This document shows positions 50,000-58,448 of a stretch of 64,000 nt of DNA, piece after piece (the first letter of the stretch is position 1; every line of letters starts with the position of its first letter). The notes under the pieces were generated by a model that saw only the letters and a list, made by a program, of their open reading frames with translations, was not told where the DNA came from and did not search any database. The translations under genes and the position numbers were made by a program. The stretch lies in contig CAYYQN010000005.1 of the NCBI GenBank assembly GCA_964473865.1, positions 62,001-126,000 on the forward strand. The letters are read 5' to 3'. This DNA is from CAIMUX01 sp964473865 (GTDB taxonomy: Bacteria > Eisenbacteria > RBG-16-71-46 > CAIMUX01).

Positions 50000-52183
50000 A
50001 TGGGACCGATCCGAAGACGACTCGTCACCCGTACTGCCGCGCACCATCCGCTTGTCTGGATCCTCTTCATGTGTCTCGGCGCAATCCTGGTTCCCGGCAC
50101 GACCCGGGGCGCATGCGTTGACTATTCCGCGTACCTCCACTGGGAGGGTTCTACCTATTGCGCCGCCGCCGAGGACGTCGCCTACGAGGGCAACTACGCC
50201 TATCTCGTGGGAAGCTACTCGGGGATGTCCGTGGTCGATGTCTCCAATCCGGCCTCGCCGACGGTGGTCGGGAGTCTGACCGCGCCAGGCGTCGGGCTCG
50301 CGGTCGCCGTATCGGGCCGCTATGCTTACGTGGCCGCAAACAATCGCGGGCTTCAGGTGATCGATGTCTCGGATCCCACGCTCCCGCAGGTCGTCGCAGG
50401 CGTTAATACGCCGGGCTACGCCCGGGCAATCACGCTGGCGGGCCCGTACGCCTACCTTATCGACGGATCGACCGGACTCTACATCATCGATGTGTCCGAC
50501 CCGGTCCATCCCGTCAGCGTCGGGCACTTCGCAACCAGCGGTTCCTATGACGTGGATGTTGCCGGCGCGTACGCGTACCTGGTGAGTGGAAACACCCTCC
50601 GCGTCATCGACATTTCCGTTCCGACTTCTCCCACCCAGGCGGGTTGGATCGTCACCTCCGGAAGCGCAACCTGCGTGGAGGTGGCCGGAAGGTATGCGTA
50701 TGTGTCGAATCAAGTCTCGGGGCTGCAGGTAATCGACGTCTTCAATCCCGCTTCCCCGGTGATCGTAGGCAGCGTCGAAGTGGGGCCAGGCGGGATCCTC
50801 GGCCGGGCCGCCGTCCGCGGATCGCTGGTCTACCAGACGCATATGCACCGCGGCCTTTTCGCGATCGACGTAGCTGACCCCACGGCGCCCCGCGTCGTGG
50901 GGCTGGTGGGCACCTTCTCCCATGCCGGCGCGGTCGCGCTCGGCGAAGAAATGGCCTACGTAGCGGACATCGGCTACCTGCTGGTGGTCGACATCTCCAG
51001 GCCCAGCCAGCCCCCCATGCTGGGAAGTCTCGACACCCCAGGCGGCGCCTATGGAATCGCGGCCTCGGGCTCGCAGGCCTATCTCTGCAACGGAGAGAGT
51101 CTCCTCGTTCTGGATCTCTCTGATCCGGCCTCGCCTCTGCTGCAGGGCAGCGCACCGGGCTTGAGTCAGGCCCGCGCCGTCGCTGTCGCGGATGGGCTGG
51201 CGTTCGTGGCGTATCAGGCGGGAATCGCGGTTGTCGATGTCTCGAGTCCAGCCTCACCGCAGATTCTGGGGAGTGCCAGCACGGCGCAGCCCAAAGACCT
51301 GACCGCCGGGGGCGGCTATGTCTACGCCGCCTACGGAAGCAGCGGGATCAAGGTCATCGATGTGTCCACTCCCACGGTGCCCGTGGTCGTGGGGAGCATG
51401 GATACGTATGACGCCCTGGGGGTCGATGTGGCGGGAACACACCTCTACGTCGCGGATGCATATGGGGGACTGCTCGTCATCGACGTCTCGAATCCCGCTC
51501 TTCCACAGAACGTCGCAAGCGTGAGCGCTGATGAGTACGCGGCCGCCGTCGCGGTCTCGGGAACCTACGCGTACCTCGGACTGGGCGATGGCCAGGAGGT
51601 GCAGGTGATCGATATCTCCGATCCGGCGGCGCCCTGGGTCGTGGCGACAGTCACCACCGCGGGTGCGTGGGCGGACATCGCGGTCCAGGACTCGTTTGTC
51701 TACGCGACCAACGAGCACGTGACCAGCGTGGTGGATGTGTCCGATCCCGCGGCGCCCGCCTTCATCGGAATGACCTGGTCACCTGGAGGCTGCGGAGCGG
51801 TCGCTGTAACGGACGGCTGTCTCTGCGAGGCGGCGGCCGATTTCGGACTGAGGACCGCACCCTTGCAGTGCGAGGTGGCCGGGGTTGACGACCAGCGCCT
51901 GCCCCCGTCGGCCATCGCGATCTCTGCGTTTCCGAATCCCAGCTCCGGTCAGACTCTGGTCCGGCTCGACACAGGTTCAGGCGGACCGGGCCAGGTGCAC
52001 ATCTTCGACGCGGCGGGTCGAACGGTCCGCACAATCACCCGTGGTCCGCTGAGCGCGGGGACCTCTTTCGCAGTCTGGGATGGCCGCGACGAGTCCGGGC
52101 GACCGGCGGCACAGGGATGCTACTTTGTGGCGCTCTCGACCCCGCGGCAAACTGTCAGCCGGCGCCTGGTGTTGACTCGGTAG
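50000..52183 (+). CDS. Secreted LVIVD-repeat beta-propeller protein with FlgD-like tail
   Basis: 727 residues. ATG 50000 follows GGGAGGGAATC. Signal peptide with hydrophobic LVWILFMCLGAILVPGTTRGA. The body has 13 clear LVIVD units of 40-44 residues (AYVAxxxxGLQVIDVSDPxxPxxVGSxxTxGxAxxVAVxG) plus a degenerate last one, consistent with one or two seven-bladed propellers. The FlgD-like tail closes it (ISAFPNPSSGQTLV, IFDAAGRTVRTITRG, WDGRDESGRPAA, RRLVLTR). Probably a surface adhesion or scaffold protein; ligand unknown. Confidence 0.88.
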   Translation: MGPIRRRLVTRTAAHHPLVWILFMCLGAILVPGTTRGACVDYSAYLHWEGSTYCAAAEDVAYEGNYAYLVGSYSGMSVVDVSNPASPTVVGSLTAPGVGLAVAVSGRYAYVAANNRGLQVIDVSDPTLPQVVAGVNTPGYARAITLAGPYAYLIDGSTGLYIIDVSDPVHPVSVGHFATSGSYDVDVAGAYAYLVSGNTLRVIDISVPTSPTQAGWIVTSGSATCVEVAGRYAYVSNQVSGLQVIDVFNPASPVIVGSVEVGPGGILGRAAVRGSLVYQTHMHRGLFAIDVADPTAPRVVGLVGTFSHAGAVALGEEMAYVADIGYLLVVDISRPSQPPMLGSLDTPGGAYGIAASGSQAYLCNGESLLVLDLSDPASPLLQGSAPGLSQARAVAVADGLAFVAYQAGIAVVDVSSPASPQILGSASTAQPKDLTAGGGYVYAAYGSSGIKVIDVSTPTVPVVVGSMDTYDALGVDVAGTHLYVADAYGGLLVIDVSNPALPQNVASVSADEYAAAVAVSGTYAYLGLGDGQEVQVIDISDPAAPWVVATVTTAGAWADIAVQDSFVYATNEHVTSVVDVSDPAAPAFIGMTWSPGGCGAVAVTDGCLCEAAADFGLRTAPLQCEVAGVDDQRLPPSAIAISAFPNPSSGQTLVRLDTGSGGPGQVHIFDAAGRTVRTITRGPLSAGTSFAVWDGRDESGRPAAQGCYFVALSTPRQTVSRRLVLTR

Positions 52184-52218
52184 GGCCGATCGGACGGTGC
52201 CCGTGACTCTGTGGATCC

Positions 52219-52258
52219 GCGGGCCCGCGGGCCCGTGAATCTGCGGGCCCGTGAACCC
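52219..52258. repeat. GC-only palindromic short repeat
   Basis: Three GCGGGCCC cores (52219-52226, 52227-52234, 52243-52250) within two 16-base tandem units GCGGGCCCGTGAAnCY (52227-52242 and 52243-52258). Bases 52220-52235 (CGGGCCCGCGGGCCCG) are a perfect 16-base palindrome. It lies just after the LVIVD gene and may act as an RNA stem there. Confidence 0.55.
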
Positions 52259-52371
52259 GCGCCCCGCCCCCCCAGATCCACGGTGCGCGACGGATCCCCT
52301 CTTGCGCGCCGTCACCCGGGACCTACACTTGAGGGTGTGGGCCGGGGGTGGCGTCGCGCGGGAGGGAACAC

Positions 52372-53868
52372 GTGGTTCGAAACGTGAGAAGCAGAACGCG
52401 GTTGACTGGGTTCTTCAGCTTCCTGCCATTCCTCCTCTTCCTCGGCTGCGTCCTGGCCCTGGCCACCGGGGCCCGGGCAGAGGACTCCCTGGTCGAGGAG
52501 CTTCTGGAGAAGATGGCCGCCACCCGCGTGGAGCCGCAGCGCGCCAGCTTCGCCCGCCAGATCCTGAGCCTCGGCCCCTCCGCGCCGGTGCAATCGTTTT
52601 GCGAAGGCTACCTGCTGCTTCTGGCCGGTGATGACGCCGGAGCCACGTTGAAGCTCGAAGCCGCCCTGGCCAGGAAGAAGCATTTCGGTCAGGCGCCTTA
52701 CATGTACGGAGATGCCTACAGCGCCCGCGGGCAGCAAGCCCGAGCGATCGGCGCCTACCGCCGGGCCCTGGCCGTGGAGCCGGAGCTGCTGCCGTCCCGA
52801 CTGGCGCTCGGACGCCTGCTGTTGGAGTGCGCCGAGCAGCAGGCGAGTCCCGACTCCGCGGCAGCGTTGCAGCGCGAGGCGATCGAGGTGGTGCAGCGTG
52901 GAATCAAGGATCATCCGCGCGAGATGTCCTTGCACGTCGCCCTGGGCGACTCGTATGTCGCCATGGGGCGACCCGCCGAGGCGATCTCGCCCTACCTGGT
53001 GGCCGACGAGCTCGAGCCGGCCAATGCCGGCGTCGAGAGCAAGCTCGGGTTTCTCTATGCGGATCGGGGCGAACTGAAGCTTGCACAGTCGTACCTGGCG
53101 GCCGCCCTGCGGGACGATCCGAACAACCCCGCCGCTGTCCGACGGCTCGCTGACCTCTACGGCCGGGAAGGCAAGATCGCCGCGGCGCTCACACTCCTGA
53201 GCCAGGGCTGGCGGCCGGTGCGAGATCCGAATGAACAAGCGACAATCCGGCGCACGATCGGATTCGGCCTTCTGGCGTTCGGAGAACGCATCAAGGCGCG
53301 GGAGCACTTGGAGCAGTCCCAACTGCTCCAGGACGATGAGGAGAACGCCCGGGCGCTGGCCTGGCTCGACAGCTCCAAAGCGCCAACCGACCCCCAGGGC
53401 CTCGCCCTGGCTCGTAAGGTCCTTCCCGCCTGGAATTTCCGTTGGCTGGACGAAGAGAGAATGAAGACCGACACCTGCTGGCCTCCGCCGGAGGTGGCGC
53501 CGCGTCTGATCCGTGCGGCGGAGCCGGTCTATCCCCTGGAGGCCCGCAAGCGCGGAGACGAAGGAGAAGCCCTGGTGCGCGGTCTGATCTCGCCGGAGGG
53601 GCGCCTGATCGACGTCAAGATCGCGGAGTCGTCCGGCTTTCCGAATCTGGACGCTGCGGCTCTGTCCGCCATGCGTCAGTCGGAGGTTGCGCCGGCGGTC
53701 TCCAGCGGGGCTCCGGTGGCGTGCTGGATCGAAGTCCCGTTCCGGTTCTCCCTGCACGGCCGGAAGGGCCGTCTGCGCGACGGAGGCCTTCCAAGCACGC
53801 CGGGCTCGGGAGATCAGCACATCCCGGAACCGCCGGTGGCACCGCCGCCGCCGAACATCGGGAAGTAG
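52372..53868 (+). CDS. Exported TPR protein with TonB C-terminal domain
   Basis: 498 residues from the GTG at 52372, chosen because GGGAGGGAACAC precedes it; a GTG at 52348 is also in frame. The signal peptide (FFSFLPFLLFLGCVLALATGARA) gives a periplasmic protein. About seven TPR units follow (FGQAPYMYGDAYSARGQQARAIGAYRRALAVEP, PRYA-like pairs through NPAAVRRLADLYGREGKIAAALTLL). The C-terminal ~90 residues are a TonB_C domain (AEPVYPLEARKRGDEGEALVRGLISPEGRLIDVKIAESSGF... AAALSAMRQSEVAPA). No TonB membrane anchor with ExbBD partners is nearby, so this is an energy-independent adaptor of unknown partner. Confidence 0.85.
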   Translation: MVRNVRSRTRLTGFFSFLPFLLFLGCVLALATGARAEDSLVEELLEKMAATRVEPQRASFARQILSLGPSAPVQSFCEGYLLLLAGDDAGATLKLEAALARKKHFGQAPYMYGDAYSARGQQARAIGAYRRALAVEPELLPSRLALGRLLLECAEQQASPDSAAALQREAIEVVQRGIKDHPREMSLHVALGDSYVAMGRPAEAISPYLVADELEPANAGVESKLGFLYADRGELKLAQSYLAAALRDDPNNPAAVRRLADLYGREGKIAAALTLLSQGWRPVRDPNEQATIRRTIGFGLLAFGERIKAREHLEQSQLLQDDEENARALAWLDSSKAPTDPQGLALARKVLPAWNFRWLDEERMKTDTCWPPPEVAPRLIRAAEPVYPLEARKRGDEGEALVRGLISPEGRLIDVKIAESSGFPNLDAAALSAMRQSEVAPAVSSGAPVACWIEVPFRFSLHGRKGRLRDGGLPSTPGSGDQHIPEPPVAPPPPNIGK

Positions 53869-54057
53869 CCGGCTTCACGCGACTGAGAAGAGGAAAGTGA
53901 ACCCCGCCCGCGCTTCGGCCGACCATTGATGCCGAAAGGCCCGGCTTCCCTTCGGACCGGGGGGTCGGTCTCGCGCCCTCGGAAGCGGTCCGGTGCGGGA
54001 GCGACAAGTCATCGTGTCGGCGCCGAGGCCCTCCGGCGGCGAACAGCCGGAGGAGCC

Positions 54058-55428
54058 ATGAACCGAATCACAGCCGGCATCGTCCTGCGGATCCTGCCCT
54101 GCTTCACGCTGCTGCTGACTGGCCTGACCGTGGCGGGCTGCGGAGGGGACGAGGGGATGGAGCCGCCGCCCACGATGGCGATCAGCACGGAAGGGTACGG
54201 CTGTTCCGACGGCGCCTCCTCCTGGTATGCGGACAAGACCCCGGTCTGGGGGGATCTGCACTCCCACACTCGATTCAGCCATGATGCCGCGGTGATCGAG
54301 CTCTGTGACGTGGATCCGGCCGGGGCACTGGACGCGGCCCGCAGCGCGGCACTCGACTTCGTCGCCATCACGGACCACGCCGAGAACGGGGCGCCGGGCG
54401 AGTACACCAAGGCGAAATGGGACAGCCTGATGAGCCAGGAGGAGGCATTCCAGGCGGAGCATGATCTCCCGATCGTCTTCCCAGCCTTCGAGTACACCAA
54501 GAGCGACGGGCGCGCCGGAACGGGGCATCGCAACATCCTCTGCCGGGACTTCGACACCGTTCCTTTCCGCGGATTCGGCTATGACACCTTCGGCCGTCCC
54601 ACCGAGCTATGGGCCTTTCTGAACCAGAGCCCGGCCGCGGGCAACTACCTCTGCGTCCCCCACCATCCCGCCAAAGGCGGCGACTACGACAACCCCAACA
54701 TCCCCCTCTGGACCGACTGGGAAGAAAGTTTCGTGTCGGAGCCGGCACAGCGTCTGGTCGAGGTCTACAGCCGCCACGGCAGCTCCGAGTTCGCGGGATG
54801 CGAGGAGCCGGTGAACCTCCTCTCGGCGGACCACACCGTCGAGTGGGCCCTCGGGCTGTGGCTCACGACCGGGAACCCGGGCTACAAGCTCGGGCTCGTC
54901 GGCGGGACGGACACCCACTACGGGAATCCCGGAGATGTGACTGAGACTGCGGCAAACGTGGATCCCCGGCTCGGTCCCTACACCGGAGGGCTCACCGCGG
55001 TCTGGGTCGCCGGCAAGACTCGTAGCAGCGTCTGGACTGCGCTTCAGGACAAAGCGTGCTACGCCACGAGCGGGAGCCGTATCCGACTGGAATTCACGGC
55101 CAAGCTCGGCGCCACTCTCGTCCCGATGGGACAGACCCTCCGTCACTCGCAGGAGCTCGGCCCCGAGGCCGCCGCCCAGGTCCATCTGCACATCCGCGCC
55201 ACCGGCTCGAACCGCGCGGCAATCACGCGAATCCAGATCTTTCGGAGCGGCCAGCTCCTCGCGGACCGGTCCGATGCCACATGGGGAGAGACTGCCCATC
55301 TGGACTTCCCGGACCGGCTGGAACAGGACCATGCCTACTATCGCGTCAAGATCTGGGAGTCGAGCCAGGGCGTGAGCGGCGAGCGCGAGCGCGCCTGGTC
55401 ATCGCCGATCTGGGTGGAACGGGACTGA
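54058..55428 (+). CDS. DUF3604/PHP-type metallophosphoesterase lipoprotein
   Basis: 456 residues; ATG 54058 after CCGGAGGAGCC. Lipobox LTVAGC anchors it in the envelope. PHP-like metal motifs: DLHSHTRFSHDAA, FVAITDHAENG, FPAFEYT, VPHHPAKGG, VEVYSRHGSSE and GGTDTHYGNPGDVTE, the ordered His/Asp set of DUF3604 proteins. The C-terminal domain (FTAKLGATLVPMGQ..., HLHIRATGSNRAAITRIQIFRSG) is the usual beta-sandwich of that family. Probably a phosphoesterase of unknown substrate. Confidence 0.88.
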   Translation: MNRITAGIVLRILPCFTLLLTGLTVAGCGGDEGMEPPPTMAISTEGYGCSDGASSWYADKTPVWGDLHSHTRFSHDAAVIELCDVDPAGALDAARSAALDFVAITDHAENGAPGEYTKAKWDSLMSQEEAFQAEHDLPIVFPAFEYTKSDGRAGTGHRNILCRDFDTVPFRGFGYDTFGRPTELWAFLNQSPAAGNYLCVPHHPAKGGDYDNPNIPLWTDWEESFVSEPAQRLVEVYSRHGSSEFAGCEEPVNLLSADHTVEWALGLWLTTGNPGYKLGLVGGTDTHYGNPGDVTETAANVDPRLGPYTGGLTAVWVAGKTRSSVWTALQDKACYATSGSRIRLEFTAKLGATLVPMGQTLRHSQELGPEAAAQVHLHIRATGSNRAAITRIQIFRSGQLLADRSDATWGETAHLDFPDRLEQDHAYYRVKIWESSQGVSGERERAWSSPIWVERD

Positions 55429-55538
55429 TCTACCGGGGGGCGAGCGCCGGTGACGCAGGCGCAGAAGGGGACGCGGAACAGCTGCGGACAAGATGGTGTC
55501 ATCCAATCGAAGTCGGCTCAGTCGTCTCCCAACCCCGC

Positions 55539-55958
55539 TCAATTCGCCATCTTGATGGCCGCAAGCGTCTCCACGCTCCGCACATCGCGGGCCGTCTTGA
55601 CAACCAGGCGCACGCCTCGCCCCTCCGCGTACTTTTGCGCGCGGTCGATCACCTCCAGCACGGCCGCGGGCAGGGCGCTCTCATGGGCGGCCTGAACGGC
55701 CTTCTCGCCCAGCGCGAAGGAGGCCAGGAAGTGTCCCTGGCACGGTGCCATGTACAGCACCGTCCGCTTCTGCTGCCTGAGGCGAAGCCCCCACCCGGTG
55801 CTCTTGCTGGCAAAGCCCCACTCCTCGGAGATCGGCGCAAAGCGAGTGGCGATGCGCCGACGAAGCTCTTTCCACTGGGGAAACGCCCGACCCAGAGTGA
55901 CGGCGAGTTCCTCTTCCTTGGGCGGCCGGGTCTTGTCATCGAAGGCGCTGAGTGCCAG
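55539..55958 (-). CDS. DUF3788 family protein, apparent CTG start
   Basis: About 139 residues when read from a CTG at 55958. The translation matches DUF3788 end to end: LALSAFDDKTRPPKEEEL, LGRAFPQWKELRRRI, EEWGFASKSTGWGLRL, KRTVLYMAPCQGHFLASFALGEKAV, and AQKYAEGRGVRLVV...VETLAAIKM. No in-frame ATG, GTG or TTG gives the conserved N-terminus. GAGAGGAG lies eight bases before the CTG, which occupies the position of the family's usual Met (M-A-L). Family function is uncharacterised (some relatives are annotated as YdhG/YjbR-like structural neighbours). Cytoplasmic. Converges with DUF3604. Confidence 0.8.
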   Translation of the reverse strand: MALSAFDDKTRPPKEEELAVTLGRAFPQWKELRRRIATRFAPISEEWGFASKSTGWGLRLRQQKRTVLYMAPCQGHFLASFALGEKAVQAAHESALPAAVLEVIDRAQKYAEGRGVRLVVKTARDVRSVETLAAIKMAN

Positions 55959-56011
55959 ACTTCCGCTCCTCTCTCTACCGAACCTCAGCCCGCGGCTCCC
56001 TGGATCCGAGA

Positions 56012-58444
56012 TCAGCGCACTCCTCGGAGGTAGACCACGGTGCGCTGGCCGCGCGACCCACCGGCTTGTGCGCGCAGGAAGTAGACTCCCGAGGGAACCA
56101 GGGCGCCGGATTCGGAACGGCCGTCCCAGGCGAAAGCATGTTCCCCGCTCTTTCCGGGGCCGGCAAACAGCGTGCGCACACGGCGACCGACCAGATCAAA
56201 CACGGCGGCTTCGATCCATGAGTCGTCGGCGGTGCGCAACCGCATCCCTTGGTTCGCGTAGTACGGATTCGGCAGATGGAGCGACAGCCCGGACTCCGTC
56301 ACCGGCTCCCTGACCCCGGAGACCTCTCCCAGCCAGCGCCCGACGAGGCGCGACGGACGGCCGCCGGCGTTCAGGAACTTCCCCCCCACGAAGACATGCT
56401 CCCCGTAGCCGGCGAGCGCATTCACCGGATCATCCGTGCCCGATCCCAGCGCCTCCCAGCTCGCGCCGTCCCAACGCGCGATGTGAAGGGCCGGAAGGCC
56501 GCCCGCCGCCGTGAATCTGCCGCCGGCGTACAGGTGGCCGTGATCCACCACCAGGGCATCGACCTCACCGTCCGTTCCGCTCCCCAGCGTGACCCAGACG
56601 GCTCCATCCCACCGCGCGATGTGGCCGCCTCCGGCGAACAGACCGCCGGCGATCAGGGCGTTGTCGTAGATGACCAGCGCGTGCACCGTGCCGTCGAGCC
56701 CCGCACCGAGGGGGCTCCATGCGGTTCCGTTCCACCGCGCGATCCCCGCGGCCGCGACTCCGCCCGCGTGATCGAAGGCGCCCCCGGCGACGAGGTCGCC
56801 TTCGTACACGACCACGGCATGGACCGGGGCATCGGTTCCGTCTCCGAGGCCAGACCAGCCGGTTCCGTCCCAGGCCGCGATGTTGGCGGCAGGGCCGCCT
56901 CCCGCCGAGCCGAAGTTGCCCCCGGCGATCAGTCGGGTTCCGAAGGCCGCCAGGGCATAGACATGACGATCGACGCCCGACCCGAGCGGCTGCCAGCCGG
57001 TTCCGTCCCACGCCGCCAGGGCCTCGGCCGGCGTGTCGCCTGCCCGGTCGAAGATGCCGCCGGCGATGAGCTCCCCGTCGAACTCACCGAGGGCATAGAC
57101 GTCGTTGTTCAATCCGGAGCCGAGAGGGAGCCAGTGCGCTCCGTCCCAGCGGGCGATGTGCGGAGACCGGTGTCCGCCGGAATAGAGGAAGGAGCCTCCC
57201 GCCACCAGGTCGCCGGCAAACGGGCGCAACGCCCACGTATAATGCCCCAACCCGGCCGTCGGCCCGGCGGCGATGGATCTCCAGTACGTGCCGTCCCAGC
57301 GTGCGATCCGGCCGACCGCCGCCTTCTCTGAGTGCGTGAAGGAACCGCCCGCCACGAGGCTGCCGCCATCGCTCAGCAAGGTGGACACCCCCAAGTCCAG
57401 ACCGCTGCCCACGGAGGACCACGCGCTTCCATCCCACTGGGCAATCCACGGGATGTCGCTCCCCCCGGCGTGCTGGAAGCTTCCGGCCGCAATCAGACGC
57501 CCGCCATGGGAGGCGAGGTCGTACACCCAGCTGTCCATGCCGGTCGAAAGAGCGCTCCAGGACGATCCGTTCCACCGGGCCACCCGGTTGGCGGATACCC
57601 CTCCCGCCGTCGTGAAGTAGCCCCCGGCATACAGGTCACCCTCGTGGACGGCCAGGGAGTAGACACTGCCGTCCATGCCGCCACCCAGGCCGTGCCAGGC
57701 GGCCCCATCCCAGCTCGCGACATGCCCGACGGACATCCCGCCGGCTGAGTAGAAGGCGCCGGCGGCAATCAGGGAGCCGGCGTAGTTCGTGAGGCTCTCG
57801 ACTGGGCCGCTGGTTCCCGCACCCAACGGTGACCAGGCGGCGCCATCCCACCGGGCAATGTGGTCGGCGGCAGTTTCCCCCGCGGTGTGGAACTCCCCTC
57901 CCACGACAAGGTCGTCCCCAAAGACTGCGAGCGAGCGCGCCACACTGGATAGGCCTGACCCCAAAGGAGCCCAGCTCGTGCCGTCCCAGCGGGCGACATA
58001 CAGGGCTTCCACTCCACCGGCCGTGGTGAAGTAGCCGGCGGCAACGAGATCGCCGTGATAAACCGCCAGGGCGTACACCCCGTTGTTCATGCCGGATCCC
58101 AGCGGCTCCCACGCTATGCCATTCCACCGGGCCACGTGATTGACGGTCACCCCCCCGGCCGTGCTGAAGTCGCCTCCGGCCACCAGCGATCCATCGTACT
58201 CGACGACGCAGCGGACCGTGTTGCTTAGTTGGGCCGGGTCCACCGTCGGATCCGTGAATCCATCCCACCAGTACTCGTCCCCGAGGGCCTGGCAGGGTCC
58301 GGCCCAGAGGACGCCCAGAAGGACCGCCGCGGCGAGAACCAGGAGGAGAACGCCCCTGGACGCAGGCGCCAGCGTGGCGTCACCCGAATACAGCCTCGCG
58401 AAGGAGTTCGAAGTTGAAGCGGGTCCGGACACAGGATTGCGCAT
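56012..58444 (-). CDS. Secreted 14-repeat beta-propeller protein with FlgD-like tail
   Basis: 810 residues, ATG 58444 with GGGGAGGTGAGGCC. Signal peptide around GVLLLVLAAAVLLGVLWAGPCQA. Fourteen tandem units of 44-50 residues follow, each of the form GxLVAGGxFxTAGGxxxxHIARWDGxxWxPLGSGxxxxVxALAVY, Kelch/delay-repeat-like and consistent with two seven-bladed propellers. The FlgD tail ends the protein (LHLPNPYYANQGMRL, VFDLVGRRVRTLFAG, WDGRSESGA, GVYFLRAQ). The repeats are highly similar to one another, which can make assembly and recombination an issue. Surface exposure is predicted; ligand unknown. Confidence 0.88.
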   Translation of the reverse strand: MRNPVSGPASTSNSFARLYSGDATLAPASRGVLLLVLAAAVLLGVLWAGPCQALGDEYWWDGFTDPTVDPAQLSNTVRCVVEYDGSLVAGGDFSTAGGVTVNHVARWNGIAWEPLGSGMNNGVYALAVYHGDLVAAGYFTTAGGVEALYVARWDGTSWAPLGSGLSSVARSLAVFGDDLVVGGEFHTAGETAADHIARWDGAAWSPLGAGTSGPVESLTNYAGSLIAAGAFYSAGGMSVGHVASWDGAAWHGLGGGMDGSVYSLAVHEGDLYAGGYFTTAGGVSANRVARWNGSSWSALSTGMDSWVYDLASHGGRLIAAGSFQHAGGSDIPWIAQWDGSAWSSVGSGLDLGVSTLLSDGGSLVAGGSFTHSEKAAVGRIARWDGTYWRSIAAGPTAGLGHYTWALRPFAGDLVAGGSFLYSGGHRSPHIARWDGAHWLPLGSGLNNDVYALGEFDGELIAGGIFDRAGDTPAEALAAWDGTGWQPLGSGVDRHVYALAAFGTRLIAGGNFGSAGGGPAANIAAWDGTGWSGLGDGTDAPVHAVVVYEGDLVAGGAFDHAGGVAAAGIARWNGTAWSPLGAGLDGTVHALVIYDNALIAGGLFAGGGHIARWDGAVWVTLGSGTDGEVDALVVDHGHLYAGGRFTAAGGLPALHIARWDGASWEALGSGTDDPVNALAGYGEHVFVGGKFLNAGGRPSRLVGRWLGEVSGVREPVTESGLSLHLPNPYYANQGMRLRTADDSWIEAAVFDLVGRRVRTLFAGPGKSGEHAFAWDGRSESGALVPSGVYFLRAQAGGSRGQRTVVYLRGVR

Positions 58445-58448
58445 GGCC

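Noticed and set aside
52372..53868. TonB energy-transducer for outer-membrane receptors
   Set aside because: It has a TonB_C domain, but also a cleavable-looking signal and TPRs, lacks a Pro-rich periplasmic stalk, and no exbB/exbD or receptor gene is nearby.
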